In this document: positions 13,119 through 17,859 of the stretch, one piece after another
Layout of the letters: each line of letters starts with the position of its first letter
How positions within the stretch are numbered: the first letter of the stretch is position 1
Virus record (IMG/VR): IMGVR_UViG_3300037493_002695
Location: 1-20,941 of that record
From: a virus
Length of the DNA: 20,941 nt
Strand: one strand, 5' to 3'
Made by a program: the position numbers and the translations under genes
The notes under the pieces: generated by a model
The model's database searches: none
Seen by the model: the letters and a program-made list of their open reading frames with translations, nothing else
Told to the model about the DNA's origin: nothing

Positions 13119-13289
13119 ATGAAACGTTCACACATTGAGACACCTCGCACGATGCAAGACGGCGAATGGGAAACCGGCTATCACTCAGTCGAGGAATATG
13201 ATCGTGAGACAGCAGAAGTGGCTAAATACGTTCTCGGCCTGTGTGCTGTGATCGTGCTTTGGGTGTTGATGTCTTATTTTGTCTTTTGA
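13119..13289 (+). CDS. Small single-pass membrane protein, 56 residues
   Basis: The frame begins MKRSHIETPRTMQDGEWETG, a polar and acidic head, and ends with one hydrophobic helix (about 37-56, 'VLGLCAVIVLWVLMSYFVF') that reaches the C-terminus, so it is a tail-anchored type. GGAG at 13107-13110, eight bases before the ATG, is a good site. It is the first gene after the terminator. No family is recognised. Short tail-anchored proteins in phage early operons often alter host envelope functions or superinfection, but here that is only a guess from topology. Confidence 0.72.
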   Translation: MKRSHIETPRTMQDGEWETGYHSVEEYDRETAEVAKYVLGLCAVIVLWVLMSYFVF

Positions 13290-13291
13290 TC

Positions 13292-13540
13292 ATGCGATGC
13301 GCAAACTGCAGATCATTGACGCGCGTGCTTGAAACACGCAAGCATTCAGCATTTGAAAGCAAAGGCGAGCTTTTGCGCAAACGTGAATGCGAAAACGGGC
13401 ACCGTTTTTTCACGGTGGAAAAGTTGATAGCACTGCAATGCAAAGACAGAAACAATCATGAGCAATTGGCTAACCCACGGCGCACCGAAAAAAGAGCAAG
13501 CGACACCAGATCGAGCGTGCAACAAGCTGAGGCAGTGTGA
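13292..13540 (+). CDS. NrdR-type zinc-ribbon protein, 82 residues
   Basis: The first 45 residues closely follow the N-terminal zinc ribbon of NrdR, the repressor of ribonucleotide reductase genes: MRCANC (C3, C6), 'TRVLETRK', a basic 'LRKREC' (C33), then 'RFFTVEKL'. In NrdR the fourth ligand is a cysteine two residues after the third; here the pattern is C-x3-H (H37). The ATP-cone domain of NrdR is absent, so it cannot sense nucleotides in the same way. It may bind DNA, perhaps NrdR boxes, or simply be a zinc ribbon. The ATG lies two bases after the previous stop with no ribosome site. The final 28 residues overlap the next gene out of frame. Confidence 0.68.
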   Translation: MRCANCRSLTRVLETRKHSAFESKGELLRKRECENGHRFFTVEKLIALQCKDRNNHEQLANPRRTEKRASDTRSSVQQAEAV

Positions 13541-13643
13541 CAAGTGCGCCAGCATGGCTGCCCCTGAGCATGGCATTGAATACAACGGAAACCGGTGGAT
13601 GTGTTTCAACTGCTGGAAAAAGAAGTTAGGGCTACGGAAATGA
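13458..13643 (+). CDS. Zinc-ribbon protein, 61 residues
   Basis: Four cysteines in two CX2C knuckles (C27, C30 and C49, C52) enclose 'ASMAAPEHGIEYNGNRWM', giving a compact treble-clef or ribbon fold. The basic end 'WKKKLGLRK' suits nucleic-acid binding. It starts with ATG 13458, inside the NrdR-like gene in another frame, and its stop overlaps the next start (ATGA). The conserved-looking cysteines make this frame credible despite a poor ribosome site. Its target is unknown. Confidence 0.72.
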   Translation: MSNWLTHGAPKKEQATPDRACNKLRQCDKCASMAAPEHGIEYNGNRWMCFNCWKKKLGLRK

Positions 13644-13864
13644 ATAATGCATTGATTCTGGCCGCGACAAAGTACGCGCTGATGCGTCAAAACGCATTCA
13701 TCGAGTGGCAATGCGTTCACTGGCTGCATGAGCATTGGCACATCCTGGCCGAGGAAACCAAGACCAGCATTCGCCGTGCGGTTGAATCAGCCTTTGCTGA
13801 GAACTACGATGATCTGCAATTGTCGCAGTGGGTTGATATTCGTAAGATTTGGATTGGGGAATGA
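13640..13864 (+). CDS. Unknown 74-residue helical protein
   Basis: MNNALILAATKYALMRQNAF opens a protein rich in Trp and His ('WQCVHWLHEHWHILAEE') with no membrane segment. It ends with 'QWVDIRKIWIGE'. The ATG overlaps the preceding stop (ATGA); the longer frame from 13595 is only an extension into the zinc-ribbon gene. No family is recognised. It belongs to a row of small accessory genes with tight junctions. Confidence 0.7.
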   Translation: MNNALILAATKYALMRQNAFIEWQCVHWLHEHWHILAEETKTSIRRAVESAFAENYDDLQLSQWVDIRKIWIGE

Positions 13865-13865
13865 A

Positions 13866-14108
13866 ATGAACGATCGCATTTCCGCATACGCGATGGCGCT
13901 GCAAAGCGACATCAACACCGAGCGATTTCAAGTTGTAGAAAACGGAAAACTGCAAACCTATTGGATGGGCACAGTTTATGGCGGTGGAGTTGCTACCGAT
14001 GCCGGGTTCAAATTCAAAACACCTGAAGAAGCATGGGACAACGCTAGTCGGTTCATTGAACAGTGCTCCGAAATAGTTAGTGAGAGATTAAATAAAAAAG
14101 GTGAATGA
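13866..14108 (+). CDS. Unknown 80-residue protein
   Basis: The frame begins MNDRISAYAMALQSDINTER and has a central beta-like stretch 'FQVVENGKLQTYWMGTVYGG' followed by a helix 'TPEEAWDNASRFIEQCSE'. It ends in a basic tail. No known family is evident. GGGGA precedes the ATG, which sits in the recurring junction GAATGAAATGAAC (13859-13871). I reject the longer frame from 13728 because it crosses the upstream gene. Confidence 0.7.
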   Translation: MNDRISAYAMALQSDINTERFQVVENGKLQTYWMGTVYGGGVATDAGFKFKTPEEAWDNASRFIEQCSEIVSERLNKKGE

Positions 14109-14109
14109 A

Positions 14110-14328
14110 ATGAACCACGAAGACATTATCAAGCTGGCGCGGGAGGCTGGCTTTGAACAAAACTCGCTTGGTATGACGTACACGAGTGGGGCTCTGCCTG
14201 ATTTGCTTGAACGCTTCGCATCCCTGGTCGCCGCTGCCGAGCGTGAGGAATGCGCGAGGGTGGCTGCATGGATTCTCAAGATGCCTCAGAACGATGTGAG
14301 TGCAGCCATGCGAGCAGGGGGAAATTGA
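14110..14328 (+). CDS. Small phage protein with 'AEREECARV' motif, paralogue 1
   Basis: A 72-residue protein: N-terminal 'HEDIIKLAREAGFEQNSLGM', a spacer, then 'LLERFASLVAAAEREECARV' and a C-terminal 'VSAAMRAGG'. The trio helix, AEREECAxV and 'aAIRARG' is a very frequent but uncharacterised phage accessory type. The gene at 14606 is a relative. A stretch of 23 bases encoding the central motif is identical in both (14235-14257 and 14731-14753). The start at 14110 has AAAGGTGA upstream and lies in the recurrent GAATGAAATGAAC junction; GTG 14101 is a less likely alternative. Confidence 0.75.
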   Translation: MNHEDIIKLAREAGFEQNSLGMTYTSGALPDLLERFASLVAAAEREECARVAAWILKMPQNDVSAAMRAGGN

Positions 14329-14753
14329 AATGCAACTGCACGAATACGTGTGGGTCTTGTACGAAATGCAAGGCCGAGAGCCCAGCGAAGAAGATGAGTC
14401 GTGCGCGGGCGGCAGAGCGGCCACGCAAGCCGAAGCAGTACGGGAAGCCGCCCACTACTTGAGCCAGTACGCGAACGACAACACCGGATTCAGGTATGAG
14501 GTGTTCGAGGTGACGCGCAGAAGCCTCGGCGGGCTGACTCGGCTACCTGATGCATAACACTCATTAGCAGGCGTTGAACACCGCCATCCGAGAAAGAGAA
14601 ATGAAATGAACAAAGCAAGAATCAAAGAAGAGGCAGAGCACTTTTTTGAATGGCCAACAAATCGGCGTGACCATGTGACGCTGACCTCGTGCCTGATCTT
14701 CGCGGAAGTGATCGCAGGCATGGCAGTAGATGCCGAGCGTGAGGAATGCGCGA
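14235..14753 (+). repeat. 23-bp direct repeat within paralogous genes
   Basis: Identical 23-base segments at 14235-14257 and 14731-14753 (starting TGCCGAGCGTGAGG, ending GCGCGA) encode the AEREECA motif in the two small proteins at 14110 and 14606. The coordinates given span both copies; the 473 bases between them are not repeated. They mark a duplication or recombination point. Confidence 0.8.
14330..14557 (+). CDS. Unknown 75-residue protein
   Basis: MQLHEYVWVLYEMQGREPSE begins a protein with an acidic middle and 'TQAEAVREAAHYLSQY' helix. Its beta-type end 'GFRYEVFEVTRRSLGGL' suggests a small alpha/beta domain. No family is recognised. The ATG at 14330 starts just after the previous stop, with AGGGGG eight bases upstream. 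A 48-base gap without a clear signal separates it from the next gene. Confidence 0.7.
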   Translation: MQLHEYVWVLYEMQGREPSEEDESCAGGRAATQAEAVREAAHYLSQYANDNTGFRYEVFEVTRRSLGGLTRLPDA

Positions 14754-14839
14754 AGGTGGTAGAAATTTTTGACAGGACGTTCCAAACAGGCGGCGGTATT
14801 GCGTCAGCCATCCGAGCGAGGGGGAATGTGAATGATTGA
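14606..14839 (+). CDS. Small phage protein with 'AEREECAKV' motif, paralogue 2
   Basis: A 77-residue relative of the 14110 product. The first half differs (MNKARIKEEAEHFFEWPTNR, 'DHVTLTSCLIFAEVIAGM'), but 'DAEREECAKV' and the final 'IASAIRARGN' are shared, including a 23-base exact DNA match. The difference of N-terminal parts against a conserved C-terminal part suggests domain shuffling. GAGAAATGAAATGAAC precedes and contains the start; the first ATG (14601) is out of frame. It overlaps the next gene by eight bases. Function unknown. Confidence 0.75.
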   Translation: MNKARIKEEAEHFFEWPTNRRDHVTLTSCLIFAEVIAGMAVDAEREECAKVVEIFDRTFQTGGGIASAIRARGNVND

Positions 14840-15053
14840 ATGTTACAAAGAGCCCGACGGAATCATTCGAGTTGAAAGCTATCGAGTCGGTTCGCGCCAA
14901 GATGTTGTTATCGGGTATCTGCGTCAAGGCGTGGAAGATGAGGATTTCTGGCACTTCTATCCGTCGCGCGCTTGCGTGCTAAACGCTGGAACGTGTAGGC
15001 GTCTATCCAGGAAGCTTGCAGAATTGAATAAAGCTTTGCCGAATGACACCTGA
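14832..15053 (+). CDS. Unknown 73-residue protein
   Basis: MIECYKEPDGIIRVESYRVG continues with 'QDVVIGYLRQGVEDEDFWHF' and a basic helix 'CRRLSRKLAELNKAL' that would fit a small alpha/beta fold. Start is ATG 14832 with GAGGGGG upstream. It overlaps genes on both sides (eight and eleven bases). No family is recognised. Confidence 0.7.
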   Translation: MIECYKEPDGIIRVESYRVGSRQDVVIGYLRQGVEDEDFWHFYPSRACVLNAGTCRRLSRKLAELNKALPNDT

Positions 15054-15168
15054 ACAAGAAAAGCGCAAAATCAGGGAAGCGCAGGTTGACATTGTGCTTG
15101 CCATCGTGATTTGCCTAACGTGGTTCGCTTTCTGCGTGCAAATGCTGATCTGGATATTTGATCTTTAG
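15043..15168 (+). CDS. Tiny membrane protein, 41 residues
   Basis: MTPEQEKRKIREAQVDIVLA leads directly into one hydrophobic helix (about 16-39, 'IVICLTWFAFCVQMLIWIF') and ends FDL. A charged, basic N-terminus followed by a single helix predicts an inner-membrane protein with its head in the cytoplasm. The start overlaps the previous gene and the stop TAG overlaps the AGGAG of the next gene, so its boundaries fit the operon. No family is recognised. Confidence 0.62.
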   Translation: MTPEQEKRKIREAQVDIVLAIVICLTWFAFCVQMLIWIFDL

Positions 15169-15179
15169 GAGCAACAAAC

Positions 15180-15377
15180 ATGGAACAGAAGATCTGCACA
15201 TACTGCGGTCAAACCGGCCACCGCGCAAGCAATTGCCCTCATTTGCGAGCCGCTGAAGCCTGCACAGAATTGGGCATGGATGAGGAAAAGATGCACAATG
15301 GCCACGGTAGCCTAGGCATGTGGCTTGTGGTGATGATTGCGATCTTCAGCGCGGCTCTGTTATCGCTTGGAGAGTAG
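15180..15377 (+). CDS. CCHC zinc-knuckle protein with membrane anchor
   Basis: The first 20 residues contain a textbook zinc knuckle, CTYCGQTGHRASNC (C6, C9, H14, C19; CX2CX4HX4C), the single-stranded nucleic-acid-binding module known from retroviral nucleocapsids and some RNA-binding proteins. An acidic linker follows, then one hydrophobic helix (about 46-62, 'GMWLVVMIAIFSAALLSL') at the C-terminus. The 65 residues thus read as a nucleic-acid binder fixed to the inner membrane. AGGAG nine bases before ATG 15180 is strong. It is the last gene of the operon and overlaps the end of the convergent holin gene by 18 bases. The function is unknown. Confidence 0.8.
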   Translation: MEQKICTYCGQTGHRASNCPHLRAAEACTELGMDEEKMHNGHGSLGMWLVVMIAIFSAALLSLGE

Positions 15378-15881
15378 CGCGGTTTTGTCGGAACTGCCGG
15401 CACTTGATCCGAAGTAGTAGCTGATTATGCTGGCCCAGGCTCCGCCCAAAGCGCCCAGCATGACAAGCAAAGCATCGCCGCCGTTCTGTGGCTTTCCTTG
15501 AATCAAAAGAAAGCCCAGCACGCCGAAGAAGCCAGCCGTGACGAACATGGCAAGCGCTCGCGGCGTGAATGTGTCGCCGGTCTTTGCTTCGCGTTCACGC
15601 GCCGCCACACGGTCAGCCTGGTGGATCTTCTCCACATCAATATCAAGCTCACGCATGCGAGTGGTGAAGGCTAGCTCTGCTTCTTTGAGCTTGGCCAGCA
15701 CTTCAGGCCCGCCATTTCCGATTGCCTGAGCGATCTCTGTTTCTGTACCGTCAGGCTTTCCGAGAATCTTCTCCGATACTACGGTTGCCACGGTGCCACC
15801 AAGCGGGCCACCCCAGGCCGTGCCGATTACCGGGGCCGCTGCGCGTAGAACGCGCTTCCAGATGCTTTCATTGTCGCTCAT
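15360..15881 (-). CDS. 3TM holin (GTA_holin_3TM type)
   Basis: Pore-forming holin that would release the endolysin or collapse the membrane potential. The 173 residues have a Gly/Ala-rich first hydrophobic segment (about 12-34, 'LRAAAPVIGTAWGGPLGGTV'), a long charged helix (about 48-102) and two strong C-terminal membrane helices (109-127 and 135-157), the layout of the 3TM gene-transfer-agent holin family. I chose ATG 15881. A TTG at 15896 is in frame and overlaps the stop of the HNH gene (TTGA), so coupled initiation there is possible. Neither has a strong ribosome site, perhaps a result of the HNH insertion. It ends the lysis cassette. Confidence 0.82.
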   Translation of the reverse strand: MSDNESIWKRVLRAAAPVIGTAWGGPLGGTVATVVSEKILGKPDGTETEIAQAIGNGGPEVLAKLKEAELAFTTRMRELDIDVEKIHQADRVAAREREAKTGDTFTPRALAMFVTAGFFGVLGFLLIQGKPQNGGDALLVMLGALGGAWASIISYYFGSSAGSSDKTALLSKR

Positions 15882-15892
15882 GGGTACTGCTT

Positions 15893-16291
15893 TCAAAGTC
15901 TATAACGAGAAATGCCAGTTTGACGCTCTGCTTCACGTTTACTGTAAAACGTCTGGCCATCTACATCTGTTGTGATGCAAATACTTTTGCGCAGTCCTTG
16001 CTTGAATGATTTTGAGCAATTCAAGCCTGCTGGCATGCGCTGTAAATTGCTCGCACTGTTGTTGGTTTTGTCACCATCAATGTGATCAATTGTTTCACCT
16101 ACACCATGAATATCAAAACAATCAGCGACAAGTCGATGAATAGTGCGCGTGACGATTTTTCCTGGTGTACTGATATTTATACGCAGATAACCATATCTGT
16201 CCAATCGTGGTACTCGTTCACCTCTTACGCCACGAACGCGCCCAGTGTTGCTGACTTCGATGTTGTAGTTTGGATGCTTTACCCAAATCAT
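15893..16291 (-). CDS. HNH homing endonuclease (NUMOD4-HNH), C-terminally short
   Basis: A selfish DNA endonuclease inserted in the lysis genes. After the start come a NUMOD4-like segment 'HPNYNIEVSNTGRVRGVRG' (about 6-24), an HNH_3 nuclease core with H52 and 'IDHIDGDKTNNSASNLQ' (H70, N77/N78), and the beginning of a DNA-binding repeat 'TFYSKREAERQTGIS'. Relatives usually continue for further residues after this last element, so the protein seems trimmed at 132 residues. ATG 16291 has AGGA five bases upstream; the frame extends upstream to 16357 only through the endolysin gene. The region is richer in A+T than its neighbours, as expected of a mobile gene. No intron boundaries are evident, so it appears free-standing. 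Confidence 0.88.
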   Translation of the reverse strand: MIWVKHPNYNIEVSNTGRVRGVRGERVPRLDRYGYLRINISTPGKIVTRTIHRLVADCFDIHGVGETIDHIDGDKTNNSASNLQRMPAGLNCSKSFKQGLRKSICITTDVDGQTFYSKREAERQTGISRYRL

Positions 16292-16296
16292 AAATT

Positions 16297-16699
16297 TCCT
16301 TACGGGTAGTATTTTCTGTCCAATTCGAAATGTGGTCCATCTGGGAATTTTTTCCAATCAGCGCCGCAGACAATCGGGACGTTTTCCTCTTTCGCCGCCA
16401 GCTTGAATGCCTTGGCCAGTTCATCAAAAAGCGGCCAATCCCAGCGAATTTTCCCGCCGATGATCGGTGCAACGTCGATTGCATGGCCGGTGATGTGCCG
16501 GCTGTTCATAGTTTTGCTGGCACCAGCCGCCATGAGTTCGGCCTGCCTTGCCTTAGTGCGCAGACCTTCAATGACTGCAAAATCAATCTGAGACAGCGAC
16601 AATGCTTTGTGAGCGACTCTCACAAGGTCAGCATTCACGCCGGCTAGATTCTTGATTGATCGCTCACCGAATGCGAATGCCATGATGTGTCCTTACGGG
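16297..16699 (-). repeat. ACCCGTAAGGA box at two lysis-gene junctions
   Basis: The 11-mer ACCCGTAAGGA (minus strand) occurs at 16297-16307 and 16690-16700. In both copies TAA is the stop of the upstream gene and AAGGA the ribosome site of the downstream one (HNH and endolysin respectively). The span lists both copies with the endolysin between them. Confidence 0.7.
16300..16683 (-). CDS. M15 peptidase endolysin (L-Ala-D-Glu peptidase type)
   Basis: A 127-residue zinc peptidase that cleaves the peptide stem of peptidoglycan at lysis. The metal site is visible as SRHITGHAID (H63 and D70) and PHFE (H118), with D115 just before as part of the active site; 'IEGLRTKARQAELMAAGASK' is the substrate-side helix typical of this group. 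Length equals a single catalytic domain with no cell-wall binding module. There is no signal peptide, so release needs a holin. ATG 16683 has AAGGA seven bases upstream. The stop TAA lies within a CCCGTAAGGA box that also serves as the ribosome site of the HNH gene. Confidence 0.93.
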   Translation of the reverse strand: MAFAFGERSIKNLAGVNADLVRVAHKALSLSQIDFAVIEGLRTKARQAELMAAGASKTMNSRHITGHAIDVAPIIGGKIRWDWPLFDELAKAFKLAAKEENVPIVCGADWKKFPDGPHFELDRKYYP

Positions 16700-16971
16700 T
16701 TTTTGCGAGCATGGGCCGGTGGTTCTTTGACCCATGTCGGGAATGATACACCCAGCCAACATACGGACGCTATCACAGCGCCGATTGAGCCTGGTGTAAT
16801 GTCTTGATGTATGGCCTCATTCAGCGCCCACAAAACAGAAAACGCTAGGCCGATGTGCATGCCAATGGATGCCGGCTGATTGTCTCGCCAGTTGAGCATA
16901 TTCAACCGGCAAATGAGCGCAAACAGAGAACCCAGCGCCGAAACGCCAACCACAAGCGACAGGATCATCAT
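16693..16971 (-). CDS. Small membrane protein, possible holin or pinholin
   Basis: A 92-residue protein with three hydrophobic segments (about 2-21, 36-52 and 60-79) and a basic tail 'KEPPAHARKNP'. The pattern 'CRLNMLNWRDNQPASIGMHI' between helices one and two is typical of an uncharacterised protein in proteobacterial phage lysis regions. Its place just upstream of the endolysin makes a holin role plausible. AGAGG precedes the ATG at 16971; a second ATG follows at once (16968). The start overlaps the upstream stop. Confidence 0.75.
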   Translation of the reverse strand: MMILSLVVGVSALGSLFALICRLNMLNWRDNQPASIGMHIGLAFSVLWALNEAIHQDITPGSIGAVIASVCWLGVSFPTWVKEPPAHARKNP

Positions 16972-17321
16972 GCTAACCTCTTTGCTACCAGTTTCGGCAG
17001 TTCGCTGACGATAATTGACAGGAGTGGGTGAAATAAAATACCCAGACCGGCCGCAATCCCCTGCGCTGTTTCACTGGAACCAGCAAACCAAATGGTTGAT
17101 GCAATCGCGCCGCCTTTTGCTGAAAGCATGGCCGCAGATGAGAAAAGCGAGATGGCTCTGATGCGTCCGGTTTCTGGTGCCCATGTTACGCCAACAATGC
17201 ACCCAAGAGCCGCCCAAATAAGCAGCGCCCATGAAATACCTAACGAAAGCAGCATGGCTCCTGCCATGCCTGAGCCGAATGCGATGATTCCTGCTGATGA
17301 GGTTGTCGTTGGTTCAGCCAT
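16968..17321 (-). CDS. Putative holin-like membrane protein, 117 residues
   Basis: The protein begins MAEPTTTSSAGIIAFGSGMA and has three to four hydrophobic segments (about 12-47, 57-79 and 85-107), with a basic end 'LPKLVAKRLA'. Size and topology suit HP1-type holins, but no diagnostic motif lets me choose. The start at 17321 is inside the end of the previous gene (eight-base overlap) and lacks a ribosome site, so translation is presumably coupled. It lies two genes upstream of the endolysin. Confidence 0.72.
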   Translation of the reverse strand: MAEPTTTSSAGIIAFGSGMAGAMLLSLGISWALLIWAALGCIVGVTWAPETGRIRAISLFSSAAMLSAKGGAIASTIWFAGSSETAQGIAAGLGILFHPLLSIIVSELPKLVAKRLA

Positions 17322-17682
17322 TTTCGTCACTTGTGTTGCAAACGTAGAGCACAAGAATTGCTGCCAACCCGCTCAGAAGCAGCATCGGAACACCCCAAGC
17401 CTCGGAGCATGATTGCTCCCAAGATTCTAAAGCCCACGGCGCGTAAAGCCAAGCAGCCGAACACATAGCCGTTGTCGATGACATGATCGCAATGGCAACG
17501 CAAGCGGCGGTAATCATGCGGCTTTTGGAAAGCCAAGCGACACAAAAACACAAAGCCACCAGAAGCGGCCATTGTGTCAATGCTCGAATGTCGCCCTGAA
17601 TGTCCTCTGGAAACATCTTCCAGGCGAATTCATGGACACATGCCAAGACCAGCAAGGCCTCGGCTATGCGCTTGCGAATCAC
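17314..17682 (-). CDS. Membrane protein of the lysis cassette, 122 residues
   Basis: The sequence begins MIRKRIAEALLVLACVHEFA, followed by a polar stretch and three hydrophobic segments (about 38-52, 56-80 and 98-114). Five cysteines are distributed among the outer loops ('MCSAAWLY', 'ESWEQSCSEAW'), possibly forming disulphides in the periplasm. No family is recognised. The start is GTG at 17682, overlapping the stop of the 29-residue frame (GTGA), with GAGG eight bases upstream. The end overlaps the next gene by eight bases. Confidence 0.72.
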   Translation of the reverse strand: MIRKRIAEALLVLACVHEFAWKMFPEDIQGDIRALTQWPLLVALCFCVAWLSKSRMITAACVAIAIMSSTTAMCSAAWLYAPWALESWEQSCSEAWGVPMLLLSGLAAILVLYVCNTSDENG

Positions 17683-17768
17683 CGCGGTGGCCTCGGCTTT
17701 GGGCCGAATAGCGGCTTGATGATCTTGTTCCAGAGTTTGGAGAGTGCGGATGTGATGAAGTCAATCAT
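17679..17768 (-). CDS. 29-residue cationic amphipathic peptide
   Basis: A tiny frame between the tailspike and the lysis genes: MIDFITSALSKLWNKIIKPL followed by FGPKPRPPR. The first 20 residues would form an amphipathic helix with Ile/Leu/Trp/Phe on one face and Lys on the other; the tail is Pro/Arg rich. GGAA lies eight bases before the ATG, and the stop overlaps the GTG of the next gene (GTGA), both signs of a genuine gene. It resembles membrane-active peptides in composition only; a leader for coupled translation is an alternative. Confidence 0.6.
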   Translation of the reverse strand: MIDFITSALSKLWNKIIKPLFGPKPRPPR

Positions 17769-17859
17769 TTGGTTATTCCTTTGTAATTAGCTTGTCGCGG
17801 GGGATGGTTATGCTAGGTGCTGGAACGGAGAATGGAGAAAACCATTGGCATCGAGATAA

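Noticed and set aside
15893-16306. Group I intron carrying the HNH gene
   Set aside because: The endolysin and holin frames on either side are complete, so no gene is interrupted and no splice-site structure is evident.
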